In this document: piece after piece, positions 18,963 to 28,451 of the stretch | Layout: every line of letters begins with the position of its first letter | How positions within the stretch are numbered: the stretch's first letter is position 1 | DNA from: Actinoplanes sp. L3-i22 | Lineage (GTDB): Bacteria; Actinomycetota; Actinomycetes; Mycobacteriales; Micromonosporaceae | Reading direction: 5' to 3' | Assembly (NCBI RefSeq): GCF_019704555.1 | Contig: NZ_AP024745.1 | Span: forward strand, 2,984,501-3,048,500 | DNA: 64,000 bases | The notes under the pieces: generated by a model | Told to the model about the DNA's origin: nothing | Database searches by the model: none | The model's input: only the letters and a program-made list of their open reading frames with translations | Program-made: the position numbers and the translations under genes

Positions 18963-20912
18963 TCATGCCTCGATCATGCCACTGGTCAGCGGGAGGCGGA
19001 CGGTGGCGGTGGTGCCGCCGGTGTCGCCGGCGGTCAGGGTGATGGTGCCGCGGTGGAGTTCGACGATGGCGCGGCTCAGGGCCAGGCCCAGGCCGGCGCC
19101 CGGGATGCCGCTGTGCCGGGCGTTGGTGGCGCGGTAGAGGCGGGCGAACAGGCGGTTGCGTTCGCCGTCCGGGATGCCCATGCCGTCGTCGGTGACGGTG
19201 AGGACGGCGGCTTCCTCGTCGACCGTGAGGGTGACCATGACCGGGGAGCCGGCCGGGCTGTACTTCACCGCGTTGCCGATCAGGTTCTCGGCGACCTGGC
19301 GCAGCCGGACCCGGTCGCCGGAGATCGCCAGGCGCTCGGGCAGATCGAGACGGACCCGCTCGGCCGATTCGCCGGACTCCGCGATCACGGTGCTGACCGC
19401 GCGCCGCACCACCGCGGACAGGTCGACGGTCCCGTGGGTCAGGCCGGCGTGCCCGGACTCCAGGGCGGACAGGTCGAGCAGCCGTTCGACCAGGGTCCGC
19501 AGCCGGGCGTTGTTCCGCTCGATCACCGCGAGCAGGTCGCGGACCTCGCCGATGGTGGTCTCGTCGCCGGACTCGGCGATCAGGTCGGTGTACGTCGCGA
19601 TCGACGTCAGCGGGGTGCGCAGCTCGTGCCCGACCAGCGCGATGTACTCGCCGATGCTGGCCGCCAGCTGGTTCGCCAGCTCGTCCGAGCGGCGTCGTTC
19701 CAGGTACGCCCCGAGCAGCCCGGCGATCCCGGTGAGCAGCACCGCGAGGGCCGGCTCCGGGTCCTGGCGCTCCGGGGTGAAGAACGTCAGCACGCCGACC
19801 ACCTGCTCGGCGCTGAGCACCGGCACCGCCCCGGCGGCCCGGTACCCGGTCGAGCGGACCAGCGGCAGCACCGGCGACGACAGCGCCCGGATGTCCGGCA
19901 CCCAGAGCAGCTCGCCGGTCGACCAGCACCGGCCGGCGAGTCCCTGGCCCTGGTTCAGGCTGGGCGGGAACGGGATGTCCTCGGCGCCCGGCGTGGTGTA
20001 CGTGACCGCGGGCCGCAGCCGGTCGGTCACCTCGTCGACCAGCCAGAGCCGCAGGTACGGCCAGTCCAGGCAGGTCGACAGGCTGCGCAGCACGGCTTTC
20101 CCGGCCTGCTGGACGTCGACCGCGTGGACGAGCGCCTGCAGCACCTCGGCCTTGCACTTCTCGTACTGGATCTGGTGGTGATCGGAGGTCACGTCGTGCA
20201 CCGCGGCCACCGCGCCGAGCACCGCCCCGGCCGCGTCCCGGACCGGCCGGGCGTTGATCGCGAACCAGCGCAGCCGGTGCTCCCGGTCGCAGGCCCGCAG
20301 GTCGGCGTGGTCCACCTGATCGCCGCGCAGGGCCCGGTCCAGCGGCATCTCGTCCGGGGTCAGCTGGGTCCCGTCGGGGTGGCGCAGATGGAAGCGCGCC
20401 GGCCAGTCCCGGATCGGCACGGTCGCGCACTCGTCGCCGAAGAAGTCGCGGATCGCGTTGTTCGCGAAGATCAGCCGGCCGTCCCGGTCGCAGGCGACCG
20501 CGCCGGTGTCCAGGCTCTGCATCAGCTCGGCCAGGAAGGGGCCCTCGGCCGGCAGGGTGAGGCACTTCCGCAGGGTCTCGGTGAGGTCGCGGACGCTGAA
20601 CGGCTTCGGGACGACCGCCGCCGCCCCGGCCTCGGCCAGCAGCGTGTCCCCGGGCGGCAGGTAGCCGGTGATCAGCACGACCGGGACGTCCGCGGTGGCC
20701 GGCTCGGCGCGCAGTGCCCGGCACATCCGGACGCCGTCCAGGTGCGGCATGTCGACGTCCGCGACGATCAGGTCGAACCGGTCGGCGAGGGCGGCGGCGA
20801 GCCCGGCCCGGCCGTCGTCGGCGACCGTCGCCACGTGGCCGAGCCGGCGGACGATCTCGGCGAGTACCGCCTGATGTTCCGGGTTGTCCTCGACGACCAG
20901 CACCGCTGCCAT
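18963..20912 (-). CDS. REC-PAS-GAF sensor histidine kinase
   Basis: 649 residues. Order: an N-terminal receiver domain (1-120, phospho-acceptor Asp52 in VADVDMPHLDG, Lys in VPKPFS), a PAS domain (about 125-250), a GAF domain (about 265-410), then HisKA with the H-box IALVGHELRTPLTS and an HATPase_c domain with NLIGNAVKYS and DDGMGIP. No transmembrane segment, so it is cytoplasmic. The receiver sits N-terminal rather than C-terminal as in most hybrid kinases, so it may gate the kinase. It closely resembles the separate REC and kinase genes at 53206-55291. The HEAT gene follows. Confidence 0.88.
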   Translation of the reverse strand: MAAVLVVEDNPEHQAVLAEIVRRLGHVATVADDGRAGLAAALADRFDLIVADVDMPHLDGVRMCRALRAEPATADVPVVLITGYLPPGDTLLAEAGAAAVVPKPFSVRDLTETLRKCLTLPAEGPFLAELMQSLDTGAVACDRDGRLIFANNAIRDFFGDECATVPIRDWPARFHLRHPDGTQLTPDEMPLDRALRGDQVDHADLRACDREHRLRWFAINARPVRDAAGAVLGAVAAVHDVTSDHHQIQYEKCKAEVLQALVHAVDVQQAGKAVLRSLSTCLDWPYLRLWLVDEVTDRLRPAVTYTTPGAEDIPFPPSLNQGQGLAGRCWSTGELLWVPDIRALSSPVLPLVRSTGYRAAGAVPVLSAEQVVGVLTFFTPERQDPEPALAVLLTGIAGLLGAYLERRRSDELANQLAASIGEYIALVGHELRTPLTSIATYTDLIAESGDETTIGEVRDLLAVIERNNARLRTLVERLLDLSALESGHAGLTHGTVDLSAVVRRAVSTVIAESGESAERVRLDLPERLAISGDRVRLRQVAENLIGNAVKYSPAGSPVMVTLTVDEEAAVLTVTDDGMGIPDGERNRLFARLYRATNARHSGIPGAGLGLALSRAIVELHRGTITLTAGDTGGTTATVRLPLTSGMIEA

Positions 20913-20954
20913 GGCCGTACTCTAGAGCGACATAACTCGTAAAATGGCATTAAA

Positions 20955-20972
20955 AGCGACAATCCAGTCGCT
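20955..20972. repeat. Short inverted repeat between divergent signalling genes
   Basis: Six-bp perfect arms (AGCGAC / GTCGCT) with a 6-nt spacer, in the 128-base gap between the divergent kinase at 18963-20912 and the ATP-binding protein at 21041. It could be an operator, but nothing else supports it. Confidence 0.25.
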
Positions 20973-21040
20973 CATGTTTCGCCATTGCCCCGGGGTGGGT
21001 ACTGCCCGGCCGCATATCGGCGATCTCCCGGGGTTTGTGC

Positions 21041-21454
21041 ATGAGTGTTCTGACTGCCCAACTGGACGTACCACTGCATCACGGCGCGCCCGGTGCGGCC
21101 CGGCGCGCGGTGGTCGCCGTGCTGGGCGGCTGGGGCTTCCGCGACCAGGGCTGGCTGGACGCGACCGCCGTGGTGGTCAGTGAGCTGGTCACCAACGCGG
21201 TCCGGTACGGCGGCGGCTGCGTCGCCCTGCAGGTCGAGGCGCACGGCGACGAGGTCGTGGTCTCGGTGGCCGACAGCTCCCCGGTGGAACCCCGCCGCCG
21301 CGACCCGGACGACGTCGGCGGCCGCGGCATCGCGCTGATCGAGGCGCTCGCCGCGGGCTGGACGGTCCGCAACCACGAGGGCGGCAAGCAGGTCCGGGTC
21401 ACGTTGCACCCGTGCCCCGGCGTGGGGATGGCGATGTCCGGGGGTGCCGCGTGA
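21041..21454 (+). CDS. Anti-sigma-factor-type ATP-binding protein (RsbW/SpoIIAB-like HATPase)
   Basis: 137 residues with a HATPase_c_2 fold: N box VVVSELVTNAVRYGGG, a G1-like region VSVADSSPVEP and G2 GGRGIALIEALAAGW. Such proteins bind sigma factors or anti-sigma antagonists and phosphorylate the latter on Ser/Thr. The ATG at 21041 is preferred over a TTG two codons upstream. The stop overlaps the STAS gene start (GTGA), making a coupled kinase-antagonist pair. No sigma factor is adjacent, so its client is unknown. Confidence 0.85.
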   Translation: MSVLTAQLDVPLHHGAPGAARRAVVAVLGGWGFRDQGWLDATAVVVSELVTNAVRYGGGCVALQVEAHGDEVVVSVADSSPVEPRRRDPDDVGGRGIALIEALAAGWTVRNHEGGKQVRVTLHPCPGVGMAMSGGAA

Positions 21455-21747
21455 GGATCGACCGCTCCGACGAGCCGGGCGTGGTCCGGCTGGCCCTGCA
21501 CGGCGAGCTCGACCTGGCCACCGCCGACCTGCTCGACCGGGCCGTCACCGCGGTCCTGGCCGAGCCGCCACCGCAGCTGGTCCTGGACCTGGCCGACCTG
21601 ACGTTCTGCGACTCGGCCGGGCTGGACGCGCTGCTCACCGCCCGGGCCGGCGCGTTCGCGCGGGACGTGCGCCTGCGGGCCGTCGGCGCCCGCGGGATCG
21701 TCCACCGCACGATGACCGTGACCGGGCTCCTCGAGCTGCTGAGCTGA
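21451..21747 (+). CDS. STAS-domain anti-sigma-factor antagonist
   Basis: 98 residues spanning a single STAS domain. The phosphorylatable Ser is Ser55 in LTFCDSAGLDALL, matching SpoIIAA/RsbV. The GTG start overlaps the stop of the ATP-binding partner upstream. Together they form a partner-switching module, and the SpoIIE-type phosphatase at 60509-61270 could in principle reset it, though it is 39 kb away. Confidence 0.88.
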   Translation: MRIDRSDEPGVVRLALHGELDLATADLLDRAVTAVLAEPPPQLVLDLADLTFCDSAGLDALLTARAGAFARDVRLRAVGARGIVHRTMTVTGLLELLS

Positions 21748-21800
21748 GCCCGGCGCCACGGGCGCGGGGCCATGGCCGTACCCAAGCGTGGTTTGGTTTT

Positions 21801-23405
21801 TCAAATGCGGAAGCGCTGGACCGCGGACCGCATCTGTTCGGCGAGGGTCTCCACGTCCTGGGCGGTCCGGGCGGCCTGGCTCGCCGCGGCCCGGCTGGCC
21901 GCCGTGCTGTGCGCGACGCTGGCGATGTTCCCGGCGATGTCGGAGGCGCCGGCCGCGGCCTCGGTCACCCCGCGGTTCATCTCGGCGGTCGTCGCGCTCT
22001 GCTCCTCGACCGCCGACGCGATCGTGGTCTGGTAGTCGCTGATCTGCTCGATGATCCGGCTGATCTCGTCGATCGCGGTGACCGCCTGGCCGGTGTCGCT
22101 CTGGATCGCGGCGATCTGCTGGGAGATCTGCTCGGTGGCCCGCGCGGTCTCCTGCGCGAGATCCTTGACCTCGCTGGCCACGACCGCGAAGCCCTTGCCG
22201 GACTCGCCGGCCCGGGCCGCCTCGATGGTCGCGTTCAGGGCGAGCAGGTTGGTCTGCGCGGCGATCGTGGTGATCATGGCGATCACGTCGCCGATCTGCG
22301 CGGACGAGTCGCCGAGCCGGTTGATGGTGGCGCTGGTGGCCCGGGCCGCGGCGACCGCGTCCGTGGCGACCTGGGCGGCGTCCCCGGCGTTCTTGGAGAT
22401 CTCGCTGATCGCCGAGCCCATCTCCTCGGTGCCGGCGGCGACCACGTGCACGCTGCCGGAGACCCCGGAGGCGCTCTGCGCGGCCAGCCCGGCCTGCTGG
22501 TCGGCGTCGGCGACGGCGTCGTCGATCTCGTGGCTGACCCGGCGCATCGTCTCGGACGCCTCCTGCAGCCGGACGCCGCCCTCGGCGATCTCGACGACGG
22601 TGCCGCGGATCCCGGTGATCGCCTCGTCGACCGCCCGGCCCATCACCGCGATCTCGTCGCCGCCGCTGGTGTCGGCGCTGACCGTGAGGTCGCCGCCGGC
22701 CATCGACTGCAGGGTCCGGATCAGCCGCCCGACCGGCCCGGTCACGCTGCGGGTGACCACGATGGTGAGCAGGATCGCGGCGACCACGGCCAGGCCGAAC
22801 GCGATGATCAGCCAGTTGCGGGCGGTGGCCGCCTGCTGCTGCGCGGTGCGGCCGGCCTGCTCGGCGCGCGCGGTGACCGAGGCGACCAGCTTGTCGGTGC
22901 CCTCGACGATCACGAAGTACAGCTCGTAGCCCGGACCCAGCAGGATCTTGTTGCCGCCCGGGATGTCCTTCTTCGCGTAGGCGGCGGCGATCTGCAGGTC
23001 GGCCTCGAAGTACTTGTCCCAGGTGGTCACCAGGGTGCCGAAGAGCGTGCGCTCGTCGGTGGTCATCGACCCGGTGTCGGTCGCCGTCAGCAGCGCGAGC
23101 AGCTTCTCCTTGTCGGTGAGGAAGCCGGCCCGGTTGTCGCTCTTCGGGTTGACCGCGGTCACCGGGTCCAGGCGGTAGGTGTCCCAGGCGTACGCGATCT
23201 GCCAGCCGGAGATGTCCCCGTCGTAGTACTTCTGCTCGTCCACCTGGTGCAACAGGCGCTGCAGGGACTGCACCTCGGCCGCCGCACTGGACTGCCGGTT
23301 CAGCCCGACCACGCCGATCGCCACCGCGACCCCGAGCATGGCGAGCACGACGGCGAACGCCACCGAGAGGCGGCCACCGAGTCGCAGACGCCGCAGTAAA
23401 GCCAT
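21801..23405 (-). CDS. Methyl-accepting chemotaxis protein
   Basis: 534 residues. TM1 is at about 13-35 and TM2 at about 198-220, bracketing a mostly helical extracytoplasmic sensor domain (4-helix-bundle-like). A HAMP domain (about 221-275) and a full cytoplasmic signalling domain follow, with the conserved tip [22 protein letters not shown]. Four bases separate it from the upstream kinase gene (23410-24600), so the two are probably translated together. No che or flagellar genes are in the window; it may feed a remote chemosensory system. Confidence 0.92.
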   Translation of the reverse strand: MALLRRLRLGGRLSVAFAVVLAMLGVAVAIGVVGLNRQSSAAAEVQSLQRLLHQVDEQKYYDGDISGWQIAYAWDTYRLDPVTAVNPKSDNRAGFLTDKEKLLALLTATDTGSMTTDERTLFGTLVTTWDKYFEADLQIAAAYAKKDIPGGNKILLGPGYELYFVIVEGTDKLVASVTARAEQAGRTAQQQAATARNWLIIAFGLAVVAAILLTIVVTRSVTGPVGRLIRTLQSMAGGDLTVSADTSGGDEIAVMGRAVDEAITGIRGTVVEIAEGGVRLQEASETMRRVSHEIDDAVADADQQAGLAAQSASGVSGSVHVVAAGTEEMGSAISEISKNAGDAAQVATDAVAAARATSATINRLGDSSAQIGDVIAMITTIAAQTNLLALNATIEAARAGESGKGFAVVASEVKDLAQETARATEQISQQIAAIQSDTGQAVTAIDEISRIIEQISDYQTTIASAVEEQSATTAEMNRGVTEAAAGASDIAGNIASVAHSTAASRAAASQAARTAQDVETLAEQMRSAVQRFRI

Positions 23406-23409
23406 GGGG

Positions 23410-24600
23410 TCAGCAGATCACGGTCATCCGCGCGGTGGTGCCCTTTCCGGATCCGTCGGACATAACGGTCAGCTCACCGTCGTGCGCTTTCATGATCCGC
23501 TGGGCGATGCTCAGCCCCAGGCCGACGCCGGGCACCGCCTGCTCCCGCGCGAACGCGCCCCGGTAGAACCGCTCGATCACGTGCGGCAGCTCGTCGGCCG
23601 GGATGCCGGCGCCGTGGTCGACCACGTCCAGGCCGCCGGGGTCGACCCGGACCCGGACCGCGGATCCGCCCGGGCTGAACAGCACCGCGTTGCGGACCAG
23701 GTGCTCGGCGGCCTGGCTGAGCCGGGTGAAGTCGCCCGGCACCGGGAGCGGTCCCTCGCCGCCGGCGATCTCCAGCCGCAGCGACACCTCGCGCTGCACG
23801 GCCTGCGCCCGGCACGCGGCCATCGCCGCCTCGGCCACCGACACCAGGTCGGTCTGGGCGCGCAGCAGCGGCAGGGGAGTGCCGGCCGGCCGGGTCCCGG
23901 CGAGCAGGTGGTCGACCATCCGGACCAGGCGTTCGCCGTTGCGCTGGATCGGCTCGATCATCTTCCGGTACGGCGTCAGCTCCTCGTTGTCCACCAGCAG
24001 CTCCAGGTAGCCCTGGATGGTGGTGACCGGGGTGCGCAGCTCGTGCGACACGGTCGCGACGAAGTCCTCCTCGCGGCTGATCGCCCGGGACAGCTCGTCG
24101 CCGACCTCGGCCAGCAGCAGCCGGTTCCGGATCGCCGAGAGGTGCCCGGCGGCCTGCCCGGCCATCGTGTGCAGCAGCTCCATCCGCCGCCCGCCGGTCT
24201 CCCGCGGCTGATCGTCGAGCACGCACATGGTCCCGAGCAGGTAGCCGTCCTCGTCGACCAGCGGCACCCCGGCGTAGAACCGGATGTGCGGCGCGCCGAC
24301 CACGTTCGCCCAGCTCCGGTAGACCGGATGGGTGAGCGCGTCCTGGACGATGAGCGGCACCCGGCGGTCGACGACCACGCCGCAGAACGACGTGTCCAGC
24401 GGGCCGCCGTAGGACGGCATGCCGGTGCTGCCGGCGAACCACTGGCGATCGCCGGCGACCAGCGTCACGGTGGACATCGGCGTCTCGAAGACCGAACTGG
24501 CGAGGCGGGTCAGCTCGTCCAGGACGACCGGACGGGGCGCGTCGAGCAGGTGGTAGCTCTGTACCGCGGTGAGGCGGGACTCGTCACCGACTGCGCTCAT
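23410..24600 (-). CDS. GAF-domain sensor histidine kinase
   Basis: 396 residues from the ATG at 24600, chosen because GGAAGAAGGG lies six bases upstream; in-frame alternatives are at 24606 and 24630. An N-terminal GAF domain (about 20-165, with [20 protein letters not shown] and [19 protein letters not shown]) is followed by HisKA ([20 protein letters not shown]) and HATPase ([34 protein letters not shown]). It is soluble and lies immediately upstream of the chemoreceptor gene. Confidence 0.9.
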   Translation of the reverse strand: MSAVGDESRLTAVQSYHLLDAPRPVVLDELTRLASSVFETPMSTVTLVAGDRQWFAGSTGMPSYGGPLDTSFCGVVVDRRVPLIVQDALTHPVYRSWANVVGAPHIRFYAGVPLVDEDGYLLGTMCVLDDQPRETGGRRMELLHTMAGQAAGHLSAIRNRLLLAEVGDELSRAISREEDFVATVSHELRTPVTTIQGYLELLVDNEELTPYRKMIEPIQRNGERLVRMVDHLLAGTRPAGTPLPLLRAQTDLVSVAEAAMAACRAQAVQREVSLRLEIAGGEGPLPVPGDFTRLSQAAEHLVRNAVLFSPGGSAVRVRVDPGGLDVVDHGAGIPADELPHVIERFYRGAFAREQAVPGVGLGLSIAQRIMKAHDGELTVMSDGSGKGTTARMTVIC

Positions 24601-24684
24601 CTGCATCCCTTCTTCCAAGCGGGTGGGCACGTGAGTAGAAGTTCGACCGGCGGGCGGCCGGGATGAGGACTCCCGGCGAGCTAA

Positions 24685-24721
24685 TTACCCAGTTACCGAA
24701 CGCTCATTGCTGGTTACCCAG
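24685..24721. repeat. Paired TTACCCAG direct repeats
   Basis: TTACCCAG occurs at 24685-24692 and 24714-24721 (29 bases apart), with TTACCGA between them, in the 156-base gap between the divergent GAF kinase and the REC/HD-like protein. Spacing close to three helical turns suits a regulator site, but no regulator can be named. Confidence 0.3.
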
Positions 24722-24756
24722 AGTCGATATGTGCCGGCACAAGCGAAGGGGGACCC

Positions 24757-25959
24757 ATGCGGACCGAGCTGTACAAGTCGGCCAACGCCGACGACAAGAA
24801 GCCTGTCGTGATCGTCGTCGACGACGAGGAGACCGTGCTCGAGACGCTGTCGATCCAGCTCGGCCGGGAGTACCGGGTGCTCACCGCGATCGACGGGGAG
24901 AAGGCCCTCCAGTTGCTGGCCGGCGAGGGCACCGCCGCCGCGGTGATCAGCGACATGCGGATGCCCGGGATGAACGGCATCGAGCTGCTGCGCCGGGTCC
25001 AGATGGAGTACCCGGACATCACCCGGGTCCTGCACACCGGCTACGGCGACATGGCCACCGCGGTCGCCGCGATCAACTCCGGCGGGGTCTACCGCTACCT
25101 GCCCAAACCGGCCGACACCGAGGCGCTGCGCAACGCGATCAAGGACTCGGTGGCCAAGCACGACGAGGCGATGGCCGACCGGGAACTGCTCGACCGCACG
25201 CTGCGGACCAGCGTGAAGGCGCTCTTCGGGGTGCTCGAGCTGTCCAACCCGCCGGCCTACCAGCGGGCCGGCCGGATCAGCACGCTGGTCGGCGAGCTCT
25301 GCCACGTCCTGCAGCTCGACGGCCTGTGGGAGATCGAGGTCGCCGCGATGGCCTCCCAGCTCGGCGCGGTCACCGTGGCGCCGACCACCTGGCAGAAGCT
25401 CGAGCGCGGCATGCCGCTGAGCGCCGACGAGCAGGACACCGTCGACGCCATGCCGCGGATCGCGGTCCGGCTGCTCGGCGACATCCCGATGATGGAGGAC
25501 GTGCTCGCCATCGTCACCGGCCTGACCGGCCGGCCCGGCCCGGCCGAGGGCCGGTCCGCGCTGGTCGAGGACGCGATCGCGGTGCTGCGCACGGCCAGTG
25601 CCTACGAGGCGCTGGAGGGTCGCGGCGTGAACGCGGTCAACGCGATCACCGCGATCGAGGAGCGCGAGGACCACTACCCGCACGTGATCGCGGCGCTGCG
25701 CCGGCTCAAGGGCGTGCGCTCGCTCAAGGACACCGTCAAGAGCGTCCGGGTGACCGAGCTCGAGGTCGGGATGCGCCTGATCGAGGACGTGGTCGCGACC
25801 AACGGGCTGGTCCTGATCGGCAAGGAGACGGTGATCACCGAGCTGATGCTGGACCGGCTGACCAACTTCGCCCGCGCGGTGGAACTGGTCGAGGAGGTCC
25901 TGGCCGCGGTCCCGTACAAGGCCAGCTACAAGCCGACCGCCTACGCCGGGCTCCGCTGA
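24757..25959 (+). CDS. Response regulator with degenerate HD-GYP-like output domain
   Basis: 400 residues. An N-terminal receiver (about 15-135) has phospho-acceptor Asp66 (VISDMRMPGMNG) and Lys in YLPKPAD. Residues about 145-300 follow the layout of an HD-GYP c-di-GMP phosphodiesterase (helix YQRAGRISTLVGELCHVL, then WEIEVAAMASQLGAV, then MPRIAVRLLGDI), but the His-Asp pair and downstream metal His residues are missing where they should be (SQLGA in place of LHDIG). The catalytic role is therefore probably lost and the domain may bind a ligand or partner. The C-terminus is a small unrecognised domain. It overlaps the convergent Hpt gene by 19 bases. Confidence 0.75.
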   Translation: MRTELYKSANADDKKPVVIVVDDEETVLETLSIQLGREYRVLTAIDGEKALQLLAGEGTAAAVISDMRMPGMNGIELLRRVQMEYPDITRVLHTGYGDMATAVAAINSGGVYRYLPKPADTEALRNAIKDSVAKHDEAMADRELLDRTLRTSVKALFGVLELSNPPAYQRAGRISTLVGELCHVLQLDGLWEIEVAAMASQLGAVTVAPTTWQKLERGMPLSADEQDTVDAMPRIAVRLLGDIPMMEDVLAIVTGLTGRPGPAEGRSALVEDAIAVLRTASAYEALEGRGVNAVNAITAIEEREDHYPHVIAALRRLKGVRSLKDTVKSVRVTELEVGMRLIEDVVATNGLVLIGKETVITELMLDRLTNFARAVELVEEVLAAVPYKASYKPTAYAGLR

Positions 25960-26330
25960 GCGTATTCCTCGGCCACCGCCGCCACCGCCTCCAGCGCCGC
26001 CGCGGCCTCGGTCCGGATCTGATCAGCGACATCGGGGATCCGCCCGGCGCGGGCCTCGTCCTCCAGCGTCGCGCACAGGGCCGCGAGCCCGGTCGCGCCG
26101 ATGTTGGCGGCCGACCCCTTCAGCCCGTGCGCCTGGTCGCGGGCGAGCGCCGGGTCCTTGTCCGGGAAGCCGTCGAGCAGCCGCTCGACGGCTTCCGGCG
26201 TCTTCGCCACGAACGACCGCAACAGCCGTCCGACCAGCGCCAACTCGGCCGGCGCCGGATCCGGATCGATGATCGACTCGATCCGCGCCCGGACGCCGGC
26301 CAGTCGCTCGTCGTCGTCCACCAGGTCCAT
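25941..26330 (-). CDS. Hpt-domain phosphotransfer protein
   Basis: 129 residues from the ATG at 26330, with AGGA about 8 bases upstream. Four-helix Hpt fold with phospho-acceptor His68 in ARDQAHGLKGSAANIGA. It should relay phosphate between a hybrid kinase and a response regulator. It is encoded tail to tail with the REC/HD-like protein, and receiver-bearing proteins at 18963, 24757 and 53206 are possible partners, but none is proven. Confidence 0.85.
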   Translation of the reverse strand: MDLVDDDERLAGVRARIESIIDPDPAPAELALVGRLLRSFVAKTPEAVERLLDGFPDKDPALARDQAHGLKGSAANIGATGLAALCATLEDEARAGRIPDVADQIRTEAAAALEAVAAVAEEYAQRSPA

Positions 26331-26421
26331 GCGACCATCCTGCGCCGGTCGCGCCCGGCACGCTCCGGCTTCCGGCAAGACCCGGACCCGTGCGGCCGGG
26401 ACCGCGCGGGTGGGCGCGTCG

Positions 26422-27183
26422 TCAGTCGCCGTACCCGCTGACGACGACCGGGCGGAAGCCCTTGGGCACCAGGTCGTCGAAGACCTGCTGGTACTGCGAG
26501 CCGGTCAGGTTGTGGCGGGCCTCCAGCGGCCCGCCGGAGACCTGCTCGAAGACGGCGGCGAACCGGATCTGGCCGCCGGAGGTGTAGCCGCTGAGAATCG
26601 TGGGCCGGAAGCCCTGCGGCACGACAGTGTCGAAGAACTGCTGGTACTGGTCGGAGGTCAGGTTGTGGTGAGCCTGGAACGCGGGGCCCTGGCGTTGCTC
26701 GAAGACGGCGGCGAAGCGTTCCTGGCCGCCGACCGAGTAGCCGCTGAGGATCGTGGGCCGGAAGCCCTGCGGCACGACGGTGTCGAAGAACTGCTGGTAC
26801 TGGGCTGAGGTGAGATTGTGCCGGGCCTGGAAGGTGGGCCCCTGGCGCTGTTCGAAGACGGCGGCGAAGCGCTCCTGGCCGCCGGAGGTGTAGCCGCTGA
26901 CGATGGTGGGCCGGAAGCCCTGTGGCACGACGGTGTCGAAGAACTGCTGGTACTGGGCCGAGGTGAGATTGTGGCGCGCCTGAAACCCTGGGCCCTGGCT
27001 TTGCTCGAAGACGGCGGCGAAGCGTTCCTGACCGCCGACCGCGTACCCGCTCAGCACCCGGGGACGCAGGCCGAGCGGCACGACGTCGTCGAAGAACTGC
27101 TGGTACTGGCTCGCGGTGAGGTTGTGACGGGCCTGGAACGACGGCCCGCCCTGCTCGACGAAAACAGCTGCGAAGTGTTCCAT
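26422..27183 (-). CDS. Protein of five tandem BTRD1-like repeats
   Basis: 253 residues consisting almost entirely of five ~51-residue repeats with the pattern RFAAVFEQ...GPxFQARHNLT, SAQYQQFFDTVVPQGFRP and TILSGY...GGQ. This matches bacterial tandem repeat domain 1, which elsewhere is appended to hydrolases such as polyglycine-hydrolase-like enzymes. Here there is no signal peptide and no enzyme domain. The middle copies are nearly identical, indicating recent internal duplication. The ATG follows AGGGGG. It stands alone between the Hpt gene and the rhamnose-type operon. Its function is unknown; a structural or ligand-binding role is a guess. Confidence 0.75.
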   Translation of the reverse strand: MEHFAAVFVEQGGPSFQARHNLTASQYQQFFDDVVPLGLRPRVLSGYAVGGQERFAAVFEQSQGPGFQARHNLTSAQYQQFFDTVVPQGFRPTIVSGYTSGGQERFAAVFEQRQGPTFQARHNLTSAQYQQFFDTVVPQGFRPTILSGYSVGGQERFAAVFEQRQGPAFQAHHNLTSDQYQQFFDTVVPQGFRPTILSGYTSGGQIRFAAVFEQVSGGPLEARHNLTGSQYQQVFDDLVPKGFRPVVVSGYGD

Positions 27184-27299
27184 CGCGGTCCCCCTACCTG
27201 AGGTTGCGTGTCCGCGCATCGTCCCGCCGCCCCTCGCACCCGCGATGTCAGGCCGGTGACAGGTCGCGGGAAGTGGGCAATCACCCACCTCGGGTGTTC

Positions 27300-28451
27300 T
27301 CAGGCACCCCATCCGGCCTGGTGGCCGCCGATGCGTTCGGCCGAGACCGTCGACGCGTACCCCGAAGCCTTGAAGGTCTTGACCGGGTCCCTCGGCAGCC
27401 CCCGCGCCTCGCGCCGGTCCGCGAGCGCGCCCCGCACATCGGTCTCGAAGGCCGCCGTCAGGATGTCGTTCGCCCCGAGCACGTCCCCGTCCCGCTGCGC
27501 CACCGCCAGCGCCGCCTGGTCGATCAGCAGCGCCTTCGCGAGCGCCTGCTCGACGTTGAGGACCGACCGGATCTGCCCGGGGATCTTCTCCTCGATGTTG
27601 TGGCACTGGTCGAGCATGAAGTTCACCTTCGACGCCGGCCGGTGCGCGCCGACCGCCACGATCTCCGACATGATCCGGAACAGCTGGAACGGGTCGGCCG
27701 CCCCGACGATCAGGTCGTCGTCGGCGTAGAAGCGCGAGTTGAAGTCGAACGCCCCGAGCCGCCCCTGCCGCAGCAGCTGCATCACGATGAACTCGATGTT
27801 GGTGCCGGGCGCGTGGTGCCCGGTGTCCAGCACGACCGTGGCCTTCTCGCCCAGCGCCAGGCAGTGCAGCAGCGACGTGCCCCAGTCCGGGATGTCCATG
27901 CTGTAGAAGTACGGCTCGAAGAACTTGTACTCGAGCAGGATCCGGTGCCCGTCGCCGAGCCCGTCGTAGACCCGCCGGAGCGACTCGGCGAGCCGGTCCT
28001 GCCGCCCGCGCAGCGAGTCCTGTCCGGGATAGTTCAGCCCGTCCGGCAGCCAGATCTTCAGGTCGGTCGAGCCGGTCTCGTGCATGATCTCGATGCAGCG
28101 CAGGTGGTGCCGGACCGCCTTGTCCCGGACGGCCGGGTCCGGGTGGCAGAGCGACCCGAGCTTGTAGTCGTCGTCCTGGAACAGGTTCGAGTTGATCGCG
28201 CCGAGCCGTACGCCCAGCTTCTCGGCGTGGTCGCGCAGGCCGGACCAGTCGTCGACGACGTCCCACGGGATGTGCAGCGAGATCCGCGGGGCGAGCCCGG
28301 TCAGCCGGTGGACCTGCGCGGCGTCGGCGATCTTCTCGTACGGATCGCGCGGCACCCCGGGCTGGGTGAACACCTTGAACCTGGTGCCCGAGTTCCCGTA
28401 CGCCCAGCTCGGGACCTCGACGGTGAAGTCGTCCAGCCCGTCCAGGTTCAT
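27300..28451 (-). CDS. rhaI: L-rhamnose isomerase-type sugar isomerase
   Basis: 383 residues of the TIM-barrel sugar isomerase family, closest in style to RhaI-type L-rhamnose isomerases. It converts an aldose to a ketose using divalent metal. Visible segments are LAPRISLHIPWDVVDDW, HETGSTDLKIWLPDGLNYPGQ, LLEYKFFEPYFYS (metal Glu), VVLDTGHHAPGTNIE (metal Asp/His) and GAFDFNSRFYADDDLI. The ATG follows GGAGGAA and overlaps the upstream permease stop by 4 bases, so it is the last gene of the transporter operon. No kinase or aldolase for the next steps is in the window. Confidence 0.88.
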   Translation of the reverse strand: MNLDGLDDFTVEVPSWAYGNSGTRFKVFTQPGVPRDPYEKIADAAQVHRLTGLAPRISLHIPWDVVDDWSGLRDHAEKLGVRLGAINSNLFQDDDYKLGSLCHPDPAVRDKAVRHHLRCIEIMHETGSTDLKIWLPDGLNYPGQDSLRGRQDRLAESLRRVYDGLGDGHRILLEYKFFEPYFYSMDIPDWGTSLLHCLALGEKATVVLDTGHHAPGTNIEFIVMQLLRQGRLGAFDFNSRFYADDDLIVGAADPFQLFRIMSEIVAVGAHRPASKVNFMLDQCHNIEEKIPGQIRSVLNVEQALAKALLIDQAALAVAQRDGDVLGANDILTAAFETDVRGALADRREARGLPRDPVKTFKASGYASTVSAERIGGHQAGWGA

